Assembly (NCBI RefSeq): GCF_030814655.1
Contig: NZ_JAUSVK010000001.1
Coordinates: forward strand, 6,331,001-6,395,000
Length of the DNA stretch: 64,000 bases
From: Labrys monachus
Lineage (GTDB): Bacteria > Pseudomonadota > Alphaproteobacteria > Rhizobiales > Labraceae
Direction of reading: 5' to 3'
Under the pieces are notes generated by a model. The model saw only the letters and a list, made by a program, of their open reading frames with translations. It was not told the DNA's origin and searched no databases. The translations under genes and the position numbers were made by a program. Below are positions 1 through 8,026 of the stretch, in pieces; positions within the stretch are counted from its first letter, which is position 1; the number at the start of each line of letters is the position of its first letter.

Positions 1-431
1 CCATCACGCTGATGAACGGCGCCGTCGGCGTGGCGACCGGCCTCATCATGTGGGTCTGCGGCGTCGGCGATCCCGTGCTGTGGGGCAGCGTCGCCTTCCT
101 CCTCAACTACATCCCCATCATCGGCCCGTTCGGCGGCATCGCCATCTTCCTGCTCGCCGGACTGCTGAGCCAGGACGGCCTCGGCGCCGCCCTGCTGCCG
201 GCCGGGCTCTATCTGCTGGTGCACCTCATTGAGGGCGAGATGATCACGCCGATGCTGCTGGCCCGGCGCTTCACCCTCAATCCCGTGCTGGTGATCATCT
301 TCCTCATTTTCTGGTTCTGGATGTGGGGCGCCCCCGGCGCAATCCTCGCCGTTCCCATGCTCGCCATCGCCAAGATCATCTGCGACGGCGTCAAGCCGCT
401 CAACGCCATCGGCCATTTCCTCGAAGGATAA
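1..431 (+). CDS. AI-2E family transporter, C-terminal part (5' end outside window)
   Basis: The frame is open from the window edge, so only about the last 143 residues of a longer protein are present. The visible part is very hydrophobic, with about four membrane segments. It contains the motif NYIPIIGPFGG near the start and the block EGEMITPMLLARRFTLNPV, which are typical of the AI-2E/PerM (UPF0118) permease family. Family members usually have about 350 residues, with this region forming the last helices. They are inner-membrane proteins; some export autoinducer-2 or act in Na+/H+ exchange, but the substrate cannot be read from sequence. The ATG at 12 is an internal methionine rather than the true start. 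A palindromic repeat follows the stop. Confidence 0.85.
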   Translation, partial: ITLMNGAVGVATGLIMWVCGVGDPVLWGSVAFLLNYIPIIGPFGGIAIFLLAGLLSQDGLGAALLPAGLYLLVHLIEGEMITPMLLARRFTLNPVLVIIFLIFWFWMWGAPGAILAVPMLAIAKIICDGVKPLNAIGHFLEG

Positions 432-464
432 GGCTTGCTCGAAGAATAGAGGCAGGCGTGGCGT

Positions 465-674
465 CCATAGGCGCTAACTTTGCCGACAATAGCGCGATTT
501 TCCTTCTCCCATGCGGGAGAAGGTGGCGCGAAGCGCCGGATGAGGGTCTAGACTTCTGCAATTCCAGCGCGACTATTGAGCTATCTGCGTTGAAGTTTAG
601 ACCCTCATCCCCCTGCCGGGACCTTCTCCCGAACAGGGAGAAGGCGGGTCTTGCCCATATGTTAGCGCCTATGG
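465..674. repeat. Nested palindromic intergenic element, copy A
   Basis: This 210-base element is bounded by a 14-base inverted repeat (465-478 and 661-674, CCATAGGCGCTAAC). Inside are two hairpins with stem CCTTCTCCC/GGGAGAAGG (502-523 and 622-644). Between them lies a 16-base inverted repeat (538-553 with 595-610, one mismatch). A second copy with the same internal order lies at 45014-45193, and an isolated hairpin at 6876-6898. It resembles the RIME/BIME class of rhizobial intergenic palindromes. It separates convergent genes and may also end transcription. Confidence 0.8.
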
Positions 675-696
675 GCGTGGCGCCCGCAGCCCACCG

Positions 697-1428
697 CTAC
701 TCGCCCGACAGGATGCGCCGCAGCCGCTTGCCCGCCGAGACGAGGTGGGCGCGCATCGCGTCGGCCGCCGCCTGGACGTCGCCGGCGGCGATCGCCTCGG
801 CGATGGCGCGATGCTCGGTGATGGTGAGGCCCTTGGTCTCGGGGATATAGTAGGTCTTGGGATACCAGATGCGGCCGATGGACTGGATCGTCCCGCCGAT
901 ATTCTCGAAGATCGGGTTCTGCGCCGCCTGGGCGATGGCGAGATGGAACCTGGTGTCGCTTTCCATGAACGCATTGTGGTCGGTCTGGTGGGCCTCCATG
1001 TCTGCTATCGATTCGCCGAGCTGGTCGAGCATGGCGGGTGAGCGCCGTTCCGCCGCCCGCCGCGTGCATTCGACCTCGACGAGCACACGCACGTCGACGA
1101 GGTCGTCGAGATTGCGCTCGCCGAGCAGCAGGCCCCAATGAAAGGCGCCCGACAGCAGCTCCGAGCTGGTCGCGCGCACGAAGGAGCCCTCGCCGGGCCG
1201 GGCATCGAGCACGCCGATGACGACGAGGCTCTTCACCGCCTCCCGCACCGTCGAGCGGCCGACCTGGAAGCGGATGGCGAGTTCCTTCTCGCTGGGGATG
1301 ATGTCGCCGGGCTTCCACACCCGCTTCATGATGAGATCGGTCAGCGCCTTGACGATCTCCTGCGGCAGCGTGGCGCGGCTGACCGGGCGGATCAGGTTGC
1401 CGGTCTCCGTCTTTTTCGAGTCGGTCAT
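697..1428 (-). CDS. GntR-family transcriptional regulator, FadR/FCD subfamily
   Basis: The protein has 243 residues from the ATG at 1428. It has an N-terminal winged helix-turn-helix (residues about 15-80; PSEKELAIRFQVGRSTVREA is the recognition segment) and a C-terminal all-helical FCD domain. The FCD domain shows spaced His and Asp residues (DTRFHLAIA, ITEHRAIAEAI) that usually bind a metal and a carboxylic-acid ligand. Such regulators normally repress adjacent sugar-acid or organic-acid genes. It is divergent from the ABC importer starting at 1800, so it is the likely local repressor. In-frame upstream starts at 1473 and 1524 exist; 1428 was chosen because it gives the usual short N-terminus, but no strong ribosome site favours it. 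Confidence 0.88.
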   Translation of the reverse strand: MTDSKKTETGNLIRPVSRATLPQEIVKALTDLIMKRVWKPGDIIPSEKELAIRFQVGRSTVREAVKSLVVIGVLDARPGEGSFVRATSSELLSGAFHWGLLLGERNLDDLVDVRVLVEVECTRRAAERRSPAMLDQLGESIADMEAHQTDHNAFMESDTRFHLAIAQAAQNPIFENIGGTIQSIGRIWYPKTYYIPETKGLTITEHRAIAEAIAAGDVQAAADAMRAHLVSAGKRLRRILSGE

Positions 1429-1799
1429 GGAGGCACTCTGTCCGTGCGGGGGCCGTGTGGATGGGGCGGTCATGGCGCGCCCCTGCAGGAGCCGGATCCC
1501 CCGACGGCGCCCGTTGGCAGCCATGCATATGCCCGATCCGCGGCCGTATTTCCACCGGCGACGGAGGCGCCGGGATCCGGGGAAAGGCGGCCGTGCGACG
1601 GCGGCGTCGCTCGATATCGGGACCGGTGCATGCCGCTCGCATTCTCCCGCTTGACAGGATGGGGCTGTTCGTCATTCATAATATCAGACATTCAGACTTC
1701 ACAAGCACAATCGAAGCCCGTCACCCCCGCCGACACCCGGCGCCGTTCGACAGAGCCGCTCGCCAAACGAAGCGGCCATCATCAACCCAGGAGGAAACG
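1429..1799. promoter_or_regulatory. Divergent control region between GntR gene and ABC importer
   Basis: This 371-base gap holds no convincing gene. A perfect TTGACA at 1651-1656 is followed by an AT-rich stretch containing CATAAT (1677-1682), but the spacing of 20 is long for a standard promoter. The direct repeat CAGAC-ATT-CAGAC (1685-1697) sits just downstream and could be part of the GntR operator. AGGAGG at 1789-1794 is a strong ribosome site for the binding-protein gene. Confidence 0.45.
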
Positions 1800-3023
1800 A
1801 TGTTCCCGGAAGAGACCGCGCCCGTTGCGCACAAGACCGCCCGCTCCGCGAGGGTCCTGCCCAGGACGCTCCGCGCCGCGGCGCTGATCGCCGCCACCGT
1901 CATCGGCGGCCACGCCTTGGCGCAGAGCGCCACGCGGGCCGAGCCCTATCCGAAATGGCCGGATCCGGTGATCAAGGAGACGCTGTCGGTCGACGAGGCC
2001 AAGGCCATCGTCGCCGAGCGCACCAAGCCGCAGACCGAATGGAAGGGCCCCACCGACGGGCCGAAGGCGCCTGCCGGCGACTTCACCATCGCCTATGTCT
2101 CGCCCGACCAGTCCTATACGCCGCATGTCCTGTGGGGCCGGGGCGTCGAGGAAGGCGCCAAGGCGCTCGGCTGGAAGGTGCTCACCTTCAACGGCCAGGG
2201 CACCGTCAGCGGCACGCTGTCCGCGATGCAGCAGGCGCTCGCCGCCAACCCGGTCGCCATCATCACGCCCGCCGACGCCAACGCCCTGCAGAAGCCGATC
2301 AAGGACGCGGTGGCCCGGCATATTCCGGTCATCGGCATCCATGCGACCGCCTTCCCCGGCCCGAGCCCCGAGCTCGGCCTCTACCACAACATCGTCTCCA
2401 ACCCCGCCGAGATCGGCCAGACGGAAGCCGCCTATGTGATCGCCATGTCCGAGGGCAAGGCCCAGGACATCCACATGGTCGACAACTCCTATGCCATCGC
2501 CCGCTTCAAGGCCAAGGCGACGACGACCCCGATCGCCAATTGCCCGACCTGCAAGATGCTCGAAACCATCAACATGCCGCTCGGCGAGGCTTCGAACCGC
2601 ATGACGCCGGCGATCACCGGCCTGCTCGGCAAATATGGCGACAGCTGGTGGATGACCACCTGCTGCGACGGCTACTATACCAACGCCGCCGCCGCCCTGC
2701 GCTCGGCCGGCGCCTCGCCCGACAAGATCAAGCTCGTCGGCGCCGATGCGCCGCCCTCGGCCTACGACATGATCCGCAAGGGCGGCTTCGAGGTCGCCAG
2801 CGTGCCCGAGCCGAGCTCGCTCTTCGGCTATGAGGCGGTGGATGCGGTGGTCCACGCCATGGCGGGGCAGGAGCCGGCCAAATTCATCCAGCCGACCTTC
2901 CTGATCGTGAAGGAGAATGTCGACAGCGAGGGAGGCTCGAAGAACGAATTCGTGCCCAGCAACAATTTCGCCTGCCATTACCTGAACATCTGGAAGGGCA
3001 CCAAGAACGCATGCGGAGGGTGA
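1800..3023 (+). CDS. Sugar ABC transporter substrate-binding protein (periplasmic, type 1 fold)
   Basis: The protein has 407 residues. The start at 1800 is fixed by AGGAGG six bases upstream. A long N-terminus with Arg residues leads into a hydrophobic signal segment (RTLRAAALIAATVIGGHALA), then an acidic linker. From about residue 95 comes the periplasmic-binding-protein domain (FTIAYVSPDQSYTPHVLWGRG; later VGADAPPSAYDMIRKGG), as in ribose/xylose/galactose-type binders. It carries six cysteines in the mature part (CPTC, CC, NFAC and a C-terminal ACGG), which is unusual for this family. The ATPase and permease genes follow in the same direction, so it is the receptor for that importer. The ligand is not known; the neighbours suggest a sugar or sugar acid. 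Confidence 0.88.
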   Translation: MFPEETAPVAHKTARSARVLPRTLRAAALIAATVIGGHALAQSATRAEPYPKWPDPVIKETLSVDEAKAIVAERTKPQTEWKGPTDGPKAPAGDFTIAYVSPDQSYTPHVLWGRGVEEGAKALGWKVLTFNGQGTVSGTLSAMQQALAANPVAIITPADANALQKPIKDAVARHIPVIGIHATAFPGPSPELGLYHNIVSNPAEIGQTEAAYVIAMSEGKAQDIHMVDNSYAIARFKAKATTTPIANCPTCKMLETINMPLGEASNRMTPAITGLLGKYGDSWWMTTCCDGYYTNAAAALRSAGASPDKIKLVGADAPPSAYDMIRKGGFEVASVPEPSSLFGYEAVDAVVHAMAGQEPAKFIQPTFLIVKENVDSEGGSKNEFVPSNNFACHYLNIWKGTKNACGG

Positions 3024-3027
3024 CGAC

Positions 3028-3160
3028 GAACCCCCTTATGGAGGGGCGATCACCGATCGCCCCTCTTCGAAATGCAGAGCCTGCGTCGAGAAAGAAGGTC
3101 GATCGGTGATCGACTCTCCAATCGCGCGAATAGGTTAGCGCCTGTGGACGAGGCGTCCGC
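3028..3160. repeat. Palindromic intergenic repeat block (family 2), copy 1
   Basis: The block contains a 10-base perfect stem GAGGGGCGAT/ATCGCCCCTC (3041-3065, loop 5). It also has GTCGATC-GGT-GATCGAC (3098-3114), then ATCGCGCGA, and then GTTAGCGCCTGTGG (3134-3147). The last piece matches the end of the element at 661-674. The central part recurs at 6774-6812. The first hairpin could act as a terminator or mRNA-stabilising stem between the binding-protein gene and the ATPase gene. Confidence 0.7.
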
Positions 3161-3183
3161 GCTCCCAATCTCGGAACCCAAGC

Positions 3184-4701
3184 ATGGCGGATGAACCGAT
3201 CCCGGCCGTATCGATCCGCGGCCTGACCAAGCGCTTCCTCAGCACGCTCGCCCTCGACCATGTCGACCTGACGATCCGGCGGGGCGAGATCCATGCGCTG
3301 GTCGGCGAGAACGGGGCGGGGAAATCGACGCTGATCAAGACGCTGGCCGGCCTGTACACGCCGGACGAAGGCGAGATCCACATCGACGGCCGGCTGGTCC
3401 ACCCCGGCAGCGAGGACCTGCCGATCGCCTTCGTCCACCAGGATCTCGGCCTCGTCGACGAGCTCAGCATCGGCGAGAACGTCGCCCTCGTCGCGGGCTT
3501 CCCGAAGAGCGGCGGCTTCATTTCCTGGCGCCGCGTGTGGTCGCAGACGCGGGACATCTACGCGACGATGGGGGTCGAGCCGCCCGATCCGCGCGCGCTG
3601 GTCGGCACGCTCAGCGCCGCGAGCAAGGCGGTGCTCGGCATCGTCCGGGCGCTGTCGCGCAAGGCCGGCATCGTCGTACTCGACGAACCGACGGCATCCC
3701 TGCCGGGGCCCGATGCGGAGCATCTCTTCGATATCCTCAGGCGGCTGCGAGCCTCCGGCACCAGCATTCTCTATGTCAGCCACCGGCTGAACGAACTCTT
3801 CGGGCTCGCCGACAGCGTCACCGTTTTCCGCGACGGCCGCCATGTCAGCACCAACCCGATCGGCGCGCTGACCACCGACGCCATCGTGCGCGACATGCTC
3901 GGGCGCGACCTCGAGATCGATCACCGCGGGGCGGAGGCGGGCGGGGGACGGCCGCTCCTGCTGGAGGTCGAGGGGCTTTGCATCGGCGAGCAGGGCCCCT
4001 TCAGCTTCACGGTCGGCGCCGGCGAAGTGCTCGGCCTGGTCGGCCTGCGCGGGGCGGGCCACGAGGCGATCGGCCGGACGATCTTCGGCGCACGGCGCCA
4101 GGAGCAGGGCACGATCCGCCTCGGCGGTGATGTCATCCCTGCCGACCTCGGGATCGCCGGCCGCATCGCGCGCGGCATCGCCCTCCTCGCCGGCGACCGG
4201 CTGCGCGAGAGCGCCATCAGCGGCATGTCGCTGCGCGAGAATCTCTATCCCAACACCGCCAATGTCGGCGGCAGGGCATTCCTGCCGATCCGGCACGACC
4301 GCGAGACCGCCGAGGCGGCGCGCGTGCTCGACCGCTTCGACGTCCGCCCGCCCGACCCTTCGGCGCTGATCGACTGGCTCAGCGGCGGTAACCAGCAGAA
4401 GGTCTTCGTCGGCCGCTGGCTGGCGACGGGCGCCCGCCTGTTCATCATGGAGGAGCCCACCGCCGGCGTCGACATCGGCGCCAAGGGCGTCATCCACCGC
4501 ATGCTCCGCGACATCGCGGCGCAAGGGGCGGGCATCCTCGTGATCTCCTCCGATTTCGAGGAGGTCGCCTCCTTGTGCGACCGCGCACTCGTCATCGGGC
4601 GCGGCGCGATCGTGGCGGAGCTCGCCGGCTCCGCGCTGACCCTGGACGGCCTCATCGCCCGTTCCTCGACCGGCGCCGAAGCCGCGCCTTCCGTTTCCTG
4701 A
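3184..4701 (+). CDS. Sugar ABC transporter ATP-binding protein (two ATPase domains, RbsA/XylG type)
   Basis: The protein has 505 residues with two tandem nucleotide-binding domains, the architecture of carbohydrate importers of the RbsA/XylG/MglA type. Domain 1 (residues about 8-235) has Walker A GENGAGKST and Walker B IVVLDEPTA, but its signature is LSAASK rather than LSGGQ. Domain 2 (about 255-500) has a degenerate Walker A (GLRGAGHEA, no GKS), a good signature LSGGNQQK and Walker B LFIMEEPTAG. A degenerate second Walker A is normal in this family. It energises the permease encoded one base downstream and acts with the binding protein upstream. Confidence 0.92.
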   Translation: MADEPIPAVSIRGLTKRFLSTLALDHVDLTIRRGEIHALVGENGAGKSTLIKTLAGLYTPDEGEIHIDGRLVHPGSEDLPIAFVHQDLGLVDELSIGENVALVAGFPKSGGFISWRRVWSQTRDIYATMGVEPPDPRALVGTLSAASKAVLGIVRALSRKAGIVVLDEPTASLPGPDAEHLFDILRRLRASGTSILYVSHRLNELFGLADSVTVFRDGRHVSTNPIGALTTDAIVRDMLGRDLEIDHRGAEAGGGRPLLLEVEGLCIGEQGPFSFTVGAGEVLGLVGLRGAGHEAIGRTIFGARRQEQGTIRLGGDVIPADLGIAGRIARGIALLAGDRLRESAISGMSLRENLYPNTANVGGRAFLPIRHDRETAEAARVLDRFDVRPPDPSALIDWLSGGNQQKVFVGRWLATGARLFIMEEPTAGVDIGAKGVIHRMLRDIAAQGAGILVISSDFEEVASLCDRALVIGRGAIVAELAGSALTLDGLIARSSTGAEAAPSVS

Positions 4702-4702
4702 C

Positions 4703-5752
4703 ATGCCGGAGAAAACCGTGTCCCATCCGACATCGCAAAGCAGGCCGGATCCGGCCGCGCGGCCGCGGGCCCGCCAGCCGCAGACGCTGGCCAATCTCGT
4801 CGCGGTCTACGGCCTGCTGGTCGTCTTCGTGCTGGTGATGGCCGTCTTCGGCCTGCTCAGGCCCGCCAGCTTCCTGAGCATGACCAACATCAACGCCATC
4901 CTGGTCAGCCAGTCGGTGACGGCGATGCTGGCGCTCGCCGAGATGATCCCGCTCGCCACCAAGCAGTTCGACCTGTCGGTCGGCTACCATGCCGGCATGG
5001 CGCAGGTGCTGATCATCGGCATGCAGGTGCAGCTCGGCTTCGGCTGGGCCGAATCCGCCGCGCTGATCCTGGCGCTGGCGGTGCTCACCGGCTTCGTCAA
5101 CGGCGCGCTGGTGACCTGGTTCAGGATCGATTCCTTCATCGCCACCATGGGCACCGGCACGCTGCTCTATGGGATCAGCAACTGGTTCAGCAATGGCGAG
5201 CAGATCGTCGGCATGGACCTGCCCGACAGCTTCACCGGCCTGACGCAGATCTGGCACGGCCTGCCCCTGCCGGCCCTCTACGTCGCCGTCATCGCCGTGA
5301 TCCTGTGGGGCGTCACCGAGATGCTGCCGGTCGGCCGCAACCTCTACGTCATCGGCGCCAATGTGCGCGCCGCCGAACTCACCGGCATCCATGTCCAGCG
5401 CCATGTGATGGGCGCCTTCATCGCCTCCGGCCTGATCAGCGGCTTCGCCGGCATCGTGCTCGGCAGCATCCTGCAGACGGGCACGCCGAGCGTCGGCCCG
5501 GAATATCTGCTGCCGGCCTTCGCCGCCACGCTGCTCGGCGCCACCTCGATCAAGCCCGGCCGCGTCAACGTCGTCGGCACGCTGCTGTCCGTCCTGGTCC
5601 TCGCCTTCTCCTTCTCGGGCGTGCAGCAGCTGGGAGCCCCGTTCTACATCCAGTATTTCTTCAACGGCGGCATCCTCGTCGTCGCCGTCGGCCTGTCCGT
5701 CTATGCCGCCCGGCGGCGCCAGCGCGCCGCCACCACCGGCAATCCACGCTGA
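4703..5752 (+). CDS. Sugar ABC transporter permease (RbsC/XylH type)
   Basis: The protein has 349 residues and about nine or ten membrane segments. It has the family block ATKQFDLSVGYHAGMAQVL, and later GANVRAAELTGIHVQRH followed by an Ala/Gly-rich helix (the EAA-like coupling loop region of BPD_transp_2 permeases). The start is one base after the ATPase stop, so the two are translationally coupled. It forms the inner-membrane channel, probably as a homodimer, for the importer whose receptor is encoded at 1800. A proline/arginine-rich cytoplasmic tail of about 28 residues precedes the first helix. Confidence 0.92.
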   Translation: MPEKTVSHPTSQSRPDPAARPRARQPQTLANLVAVYGLLVVFVLVMAVFGLLRPASFLSMTNINAILVSQSVTAMLALAEMIPLATKQFDLSVGYHAGMAQVLIIGMQVQLGFGWAESAALILALAVLTGFVNGALVTWFRIDSFIATMGTGTLLYGISNWFSNGEQIVGMDLPDSFTGLTQIWHGLPLPALYVAVIAVILWGVTEMLPVGRNLYVIGANVRAAELTGIHVQRHVMGAFIASGLISGFAGIVLGSILQTGTPSVGPEYLLPAFAATLLGATSIKPGRVNVVGTLLSVLVLAFSFSGVQQLGAPFYIQYFFNGGILVVAVGLSVYAARRRQRAATTGNPR

Positions 5753-5799
5753 GACGGCCCCTCGCCGCCTCGAACCAACCTGCAGGGAAGGTCCGTCCC

Positions 5800-6705
5800 A
5801 TGACTTCAATTGCCGTGATCGGAGCCGGCGTCGTCGGCTCCTCCTGGGCGCTGGTCTTCGCCCGCGCCGGCCTCGACGTCGTCGTCCACGATCCCGATCC
5901 CGCCGCCGCCGGCAGGGTGGCCGCCTTCGCCGCCGCCAATGCCGGCGCGGACGGAGATGGCGTCCTCTCCCGCATCCGCACGGCGCCGAGCCTCGAGGAG
6001 GCGCTCGCCGGCGCCGACTATGTGCAGGAAAGCGCGCCCGAGCGGCTCGAGATCAAAAAGGCGCTCTATCGGCGCCTCGACGCCGCGGCCGGCCCCGACA
6101 CCATCCTGGCGAGCTCGACGTCGGGCCTGCCGGCCTCGGCCTTCACCGAGGGCCTGGCCGGCAACCGCCGCTGCCTCGTCGTGCATCCGATCAACCCGCC
6201 GCATCTCGTGCCGCTGGTCGAGATCGTCCCCGCGCCCTGGACCGCGCCCGAGGTCGTCGAGCGGGCCGGCGCGGTGATGCGCAGCGTCGGGCAGTCGCCG
6301 ATCGAACTCCGGCGGGAGATCGCCGGCTTCGTCGTCAACCGGCTGCAGAGCGCGTTGCTGGGCGAGGCCTTCCGCCTCGTCGAGGACGGCATCTGCAGCG
6401 CCGACGAGGTCGACCGCGCGGTGTCGGACGGGCTCGGCCTGCGCTGGTTCTTCATGGGGCCGTTCCAGACCATCGACCTCAACGCCGCCAACGGCATCGC
6501 CGAATATTGCCGCAACCTCGGGCCGATGTATTTCGACCTCGCCCGCGAGCAGGCCGATCCGCGGCCGTGGAGCCCGGCCCTCGTCGCCGAGATCGAACGG
6601 CAGCTGCGCGGGACGGTGAGCGAGGAGGCCCTACCCGAGCGCCGGGCCTGGCGCGACCGCTACCTCGCCGCGCTGAAGGCGGTGAAGGCAGCGCCGCACG
6701 ATTGA
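5800..6705 (+). CDS. 3-hydroxyacyl-CoA dehydrogenase family protein, L-gulonate 3-dehydrogenase-like
   Basis: The protein has 301 residues with an N-terminal Rossmann fold (IAVIGAGVVGSSWALVFARA) for NAD(H). The C-terminal helical 3HCDH domain is GEAFRLVEDGICSADEVDRA. The block HPINPPHLVPLVEIVPAPWT contains the catalytic His. It is characteristic of the lambda-crystallin/L-gulonate 3-dehydrogenase branch rather than of fatty-acid oxidation enzymes. The expected reaction is NAD-dependent oxidation of a 3-hydroxy sugar acid. It lies 47 bases after the permease gene in the same direction, so it probably acts on the imported compound. Carnitine dehydrogenase is a less likely alternative. Confidence 0.8.
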   Translation: MTSIAVIGAGVVGSSWALVFARAGLDVVVHDPDPAAAGRVAAFAAANAGADGDGVLSRIRTAPSLEEALAGADYVQESAPERLEIKKALYRRLDAAAGPDTILASSTSGLPASAFTEGLAGNRRCLVVHPINPPHLVPLVEIVPAPWTAPEVVERAGAVMRSVGQSPIELRREIAGFVVNRLQSALLGEAFRLVEDGICSADEVDRAVSDGLGLRWFFMGPFQTIDLNAANGIAEYCRNLGPMYFDLAREQADPRPWSPALVAEIERQLRGTVSEEALPERRAWRDRYLAALKAVKAAPHD

Positions 6706-6712
6706 GCGAAGG

Positions 6713-6830
6713 CGGGGATGGAGGGCGGGCGCCGAGCGCCCTTCCTGGAAACGCGAAGCTGCCATAGCCGTAAAGGAAGAGGTCGATCGGTGATCGACCC
6801 CCCATCGCGCGACCATGGAGGCTGACGTCG
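6713..6830. repeat. Palindromic intergenic repeat block (family 2), copy 2
   Basis: The block shares AAGAGGTCGATCGGTGATCG and the following CATCGCGCGA with the block at 3090-3130. The hairpin GTCGATC-GGT-GATCGAC lies at 6782-6798. A GC-rich stem, GGGCG...CGCCC, lies near 6727-6745 in the same relative place as the first stem of copy 1, but with different bases. Both copies directly follow the end of a gene of the sugar island. Confidence 0.65.
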
Positions 6831-6875
6831 GAGGGTGGAGCGGCCGGACGTATAGGCCGACGATATGATCAGCGC

Positions 6876-6898
6876 CCTTCTCCCGAGCCGGGAGAAGG
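6876..6898. terminator. Isolated CCTTCTCCC/GGGAGAAGG hairpin
   Basis: A perfect 9-base stem with loop GAGCC lies between converging genes (stop at 6705 on the plus strand, stop at 6980 on the minus strand). The same stem occurs twice in each of the elements at 465-674 and 45014-45193. It could work as a terminator in either direction but lacks a clear T run. Confidence 0.5.
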
Positions 6899-6979
6899 AA
6901 AATCGCGTCATTTCCCGTATCTCTTCCTGTTCCTTTCGCGCGACAATGCCGGTCCGAAGACCGGCACATCGCTTCCGTC

Positions 6980-7936
6980 CTACTTGGCGCTCAGCCAGGT
7001 CTTCACCTGCGCGATGAAGCCGTCGACATTCGATTTGTCGATGATCTGCGTGGGGATGATGATCAGCCCGTCGGCCGGGATGAACGACTTGTCGCCCTCC
7101 AGGTAGCGCGCCATGTCCTTCATGCCCTGATAGCCCCATTCGAAGGGCTGCTGCACCACGGTGCCGGCGATCGAGCCGTCCTTGATGCCGCCGAGCGTCG
7201 CCTGGTCGTTGTCGAAGCCGACGACGGTGATCTGGCCGAGCTTGCCGGCCTCCTGCAGGGCCAGGTAGATCTGCGGCGTGTTGTAGGCGTAGACGCCGAT
7301 CATGCAGTTGACGTCGCTGCGGGCGGTGAGGATGTCCTCGACATTGCGCTTGGCGCGCGCCTGGTCCATGTCGTCGGCGCGCACGTCGAGGATCTCGATC
7401 TTGGTGCCCTGGATCGATTCCCGGATGCCTTCGAGCCGCTCCCGTGCGTTGTCGGCGCCCGGCAGCCCGGCGAAGGCGATGCATTTGCCGCCATTGGGCA
7501 GCGCCTTCTTCAGGATCTCGGCAGCCTGGCGCCCGGCATCCTTGTTGCTGGAGCCGATATAGGCGGCGCGCTTGCTGCGGGGGGCATCGCTGTCGGTGGT
7601 GAACAGCAGGGTCTGTCCGGCGACCTTGTCGAGCGCCTCGGTCTGGGTCTTGGGGTCGACCGAGCTCACCATGATGCCGGCGGCGCCGTTCGCCACGAGG
7701 TCGTCGAGGAGGCGGTCCTGGATGGCGGCGGACGACTGCTCGGGATATTTGATCTGGATGGCGTAATTGGGCAGTTCCGCCTGCGCCTTCTTCATGCCGG
7801 CCTCGGCCAGCTTCCAGAAGTCGACGGCGCCGTTCGGCACGAAATAGAGCTGCTTCTTCTCCGCGGCCTGCGCGGATGCGAGCGCGCCGGCGAGCATCAC
7901 GGCCGCGACGGCGGCCCTCGATCCCATGAGCTTCAT
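6980..7936 (-). CDS. Sugar-binding periplasmic protein (type 1 fold), orphan receptor
   Basis: The protein has 318 residues. The start has GGGAGAG about six bases upstream. A signal peptide (MGSRAAVAAVMLAGALASAQA) precedes KKQLYFVPNGAVDFWKLAEA, the first strand of the Peripla_BP_4 fold. Later blocks GIMVSSVDPKTQTEALDKV, IGVYAYNTPQIYLALQEAGK and VVGFDNDQATLGGIKDGSI match ribose-type sugar binders. It is about 90 residues shorter than, and distant from, the binding protein at 1800. No ATPase or permease gene adjoins it. It may share the importer at 3184-5752, or its own transporter may have been lost. The ligand is unknown. Confidence 0.85.
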   Translation of the reverse strand: MKLMGSRAAVAAVMLAGALASAQAAEKKQLYFVPNGAVDFWKLAEAGMKKAQAELPNYAIQIKYPEQSSAAIQDRLLDDLVANGAAGIMVSSVDPKTQTEALDKVAGQTLLFTTDSDAPRSKRAAYIGSSNKDAGRQAAEILKKALPNGGKCIAFAGLPGADNARERLEGIRESIQGTKIEILDVRADDMDQARAKRNVEDILTARSDVNCMIGVYAYNTPQIYLALQEAGKLGQITVVGFDNDQATLGGIKDGSIAGTVVQQPFEWGYQGMKDMARYLEGDKSFIPADGLIIIPTQIIDKSNVDGFIAQVKTWLSAK

Positions 7937-8026
7937 CGTTTCTCTCCCTCTTGTCCGGCTCGTCCGAGCCTTGCGATCACCCTCGTCGGATGCGAGGTGA
8001 TTTCCTGTACGGGGCGATGGCGTGCG

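Noticed and set aside
2884-4794. Long minus-strand open frame opposite the ABC ATPase gene
   Set aside because: High-GC antisense artefact; the plus-strand ATPase motifs are clear.
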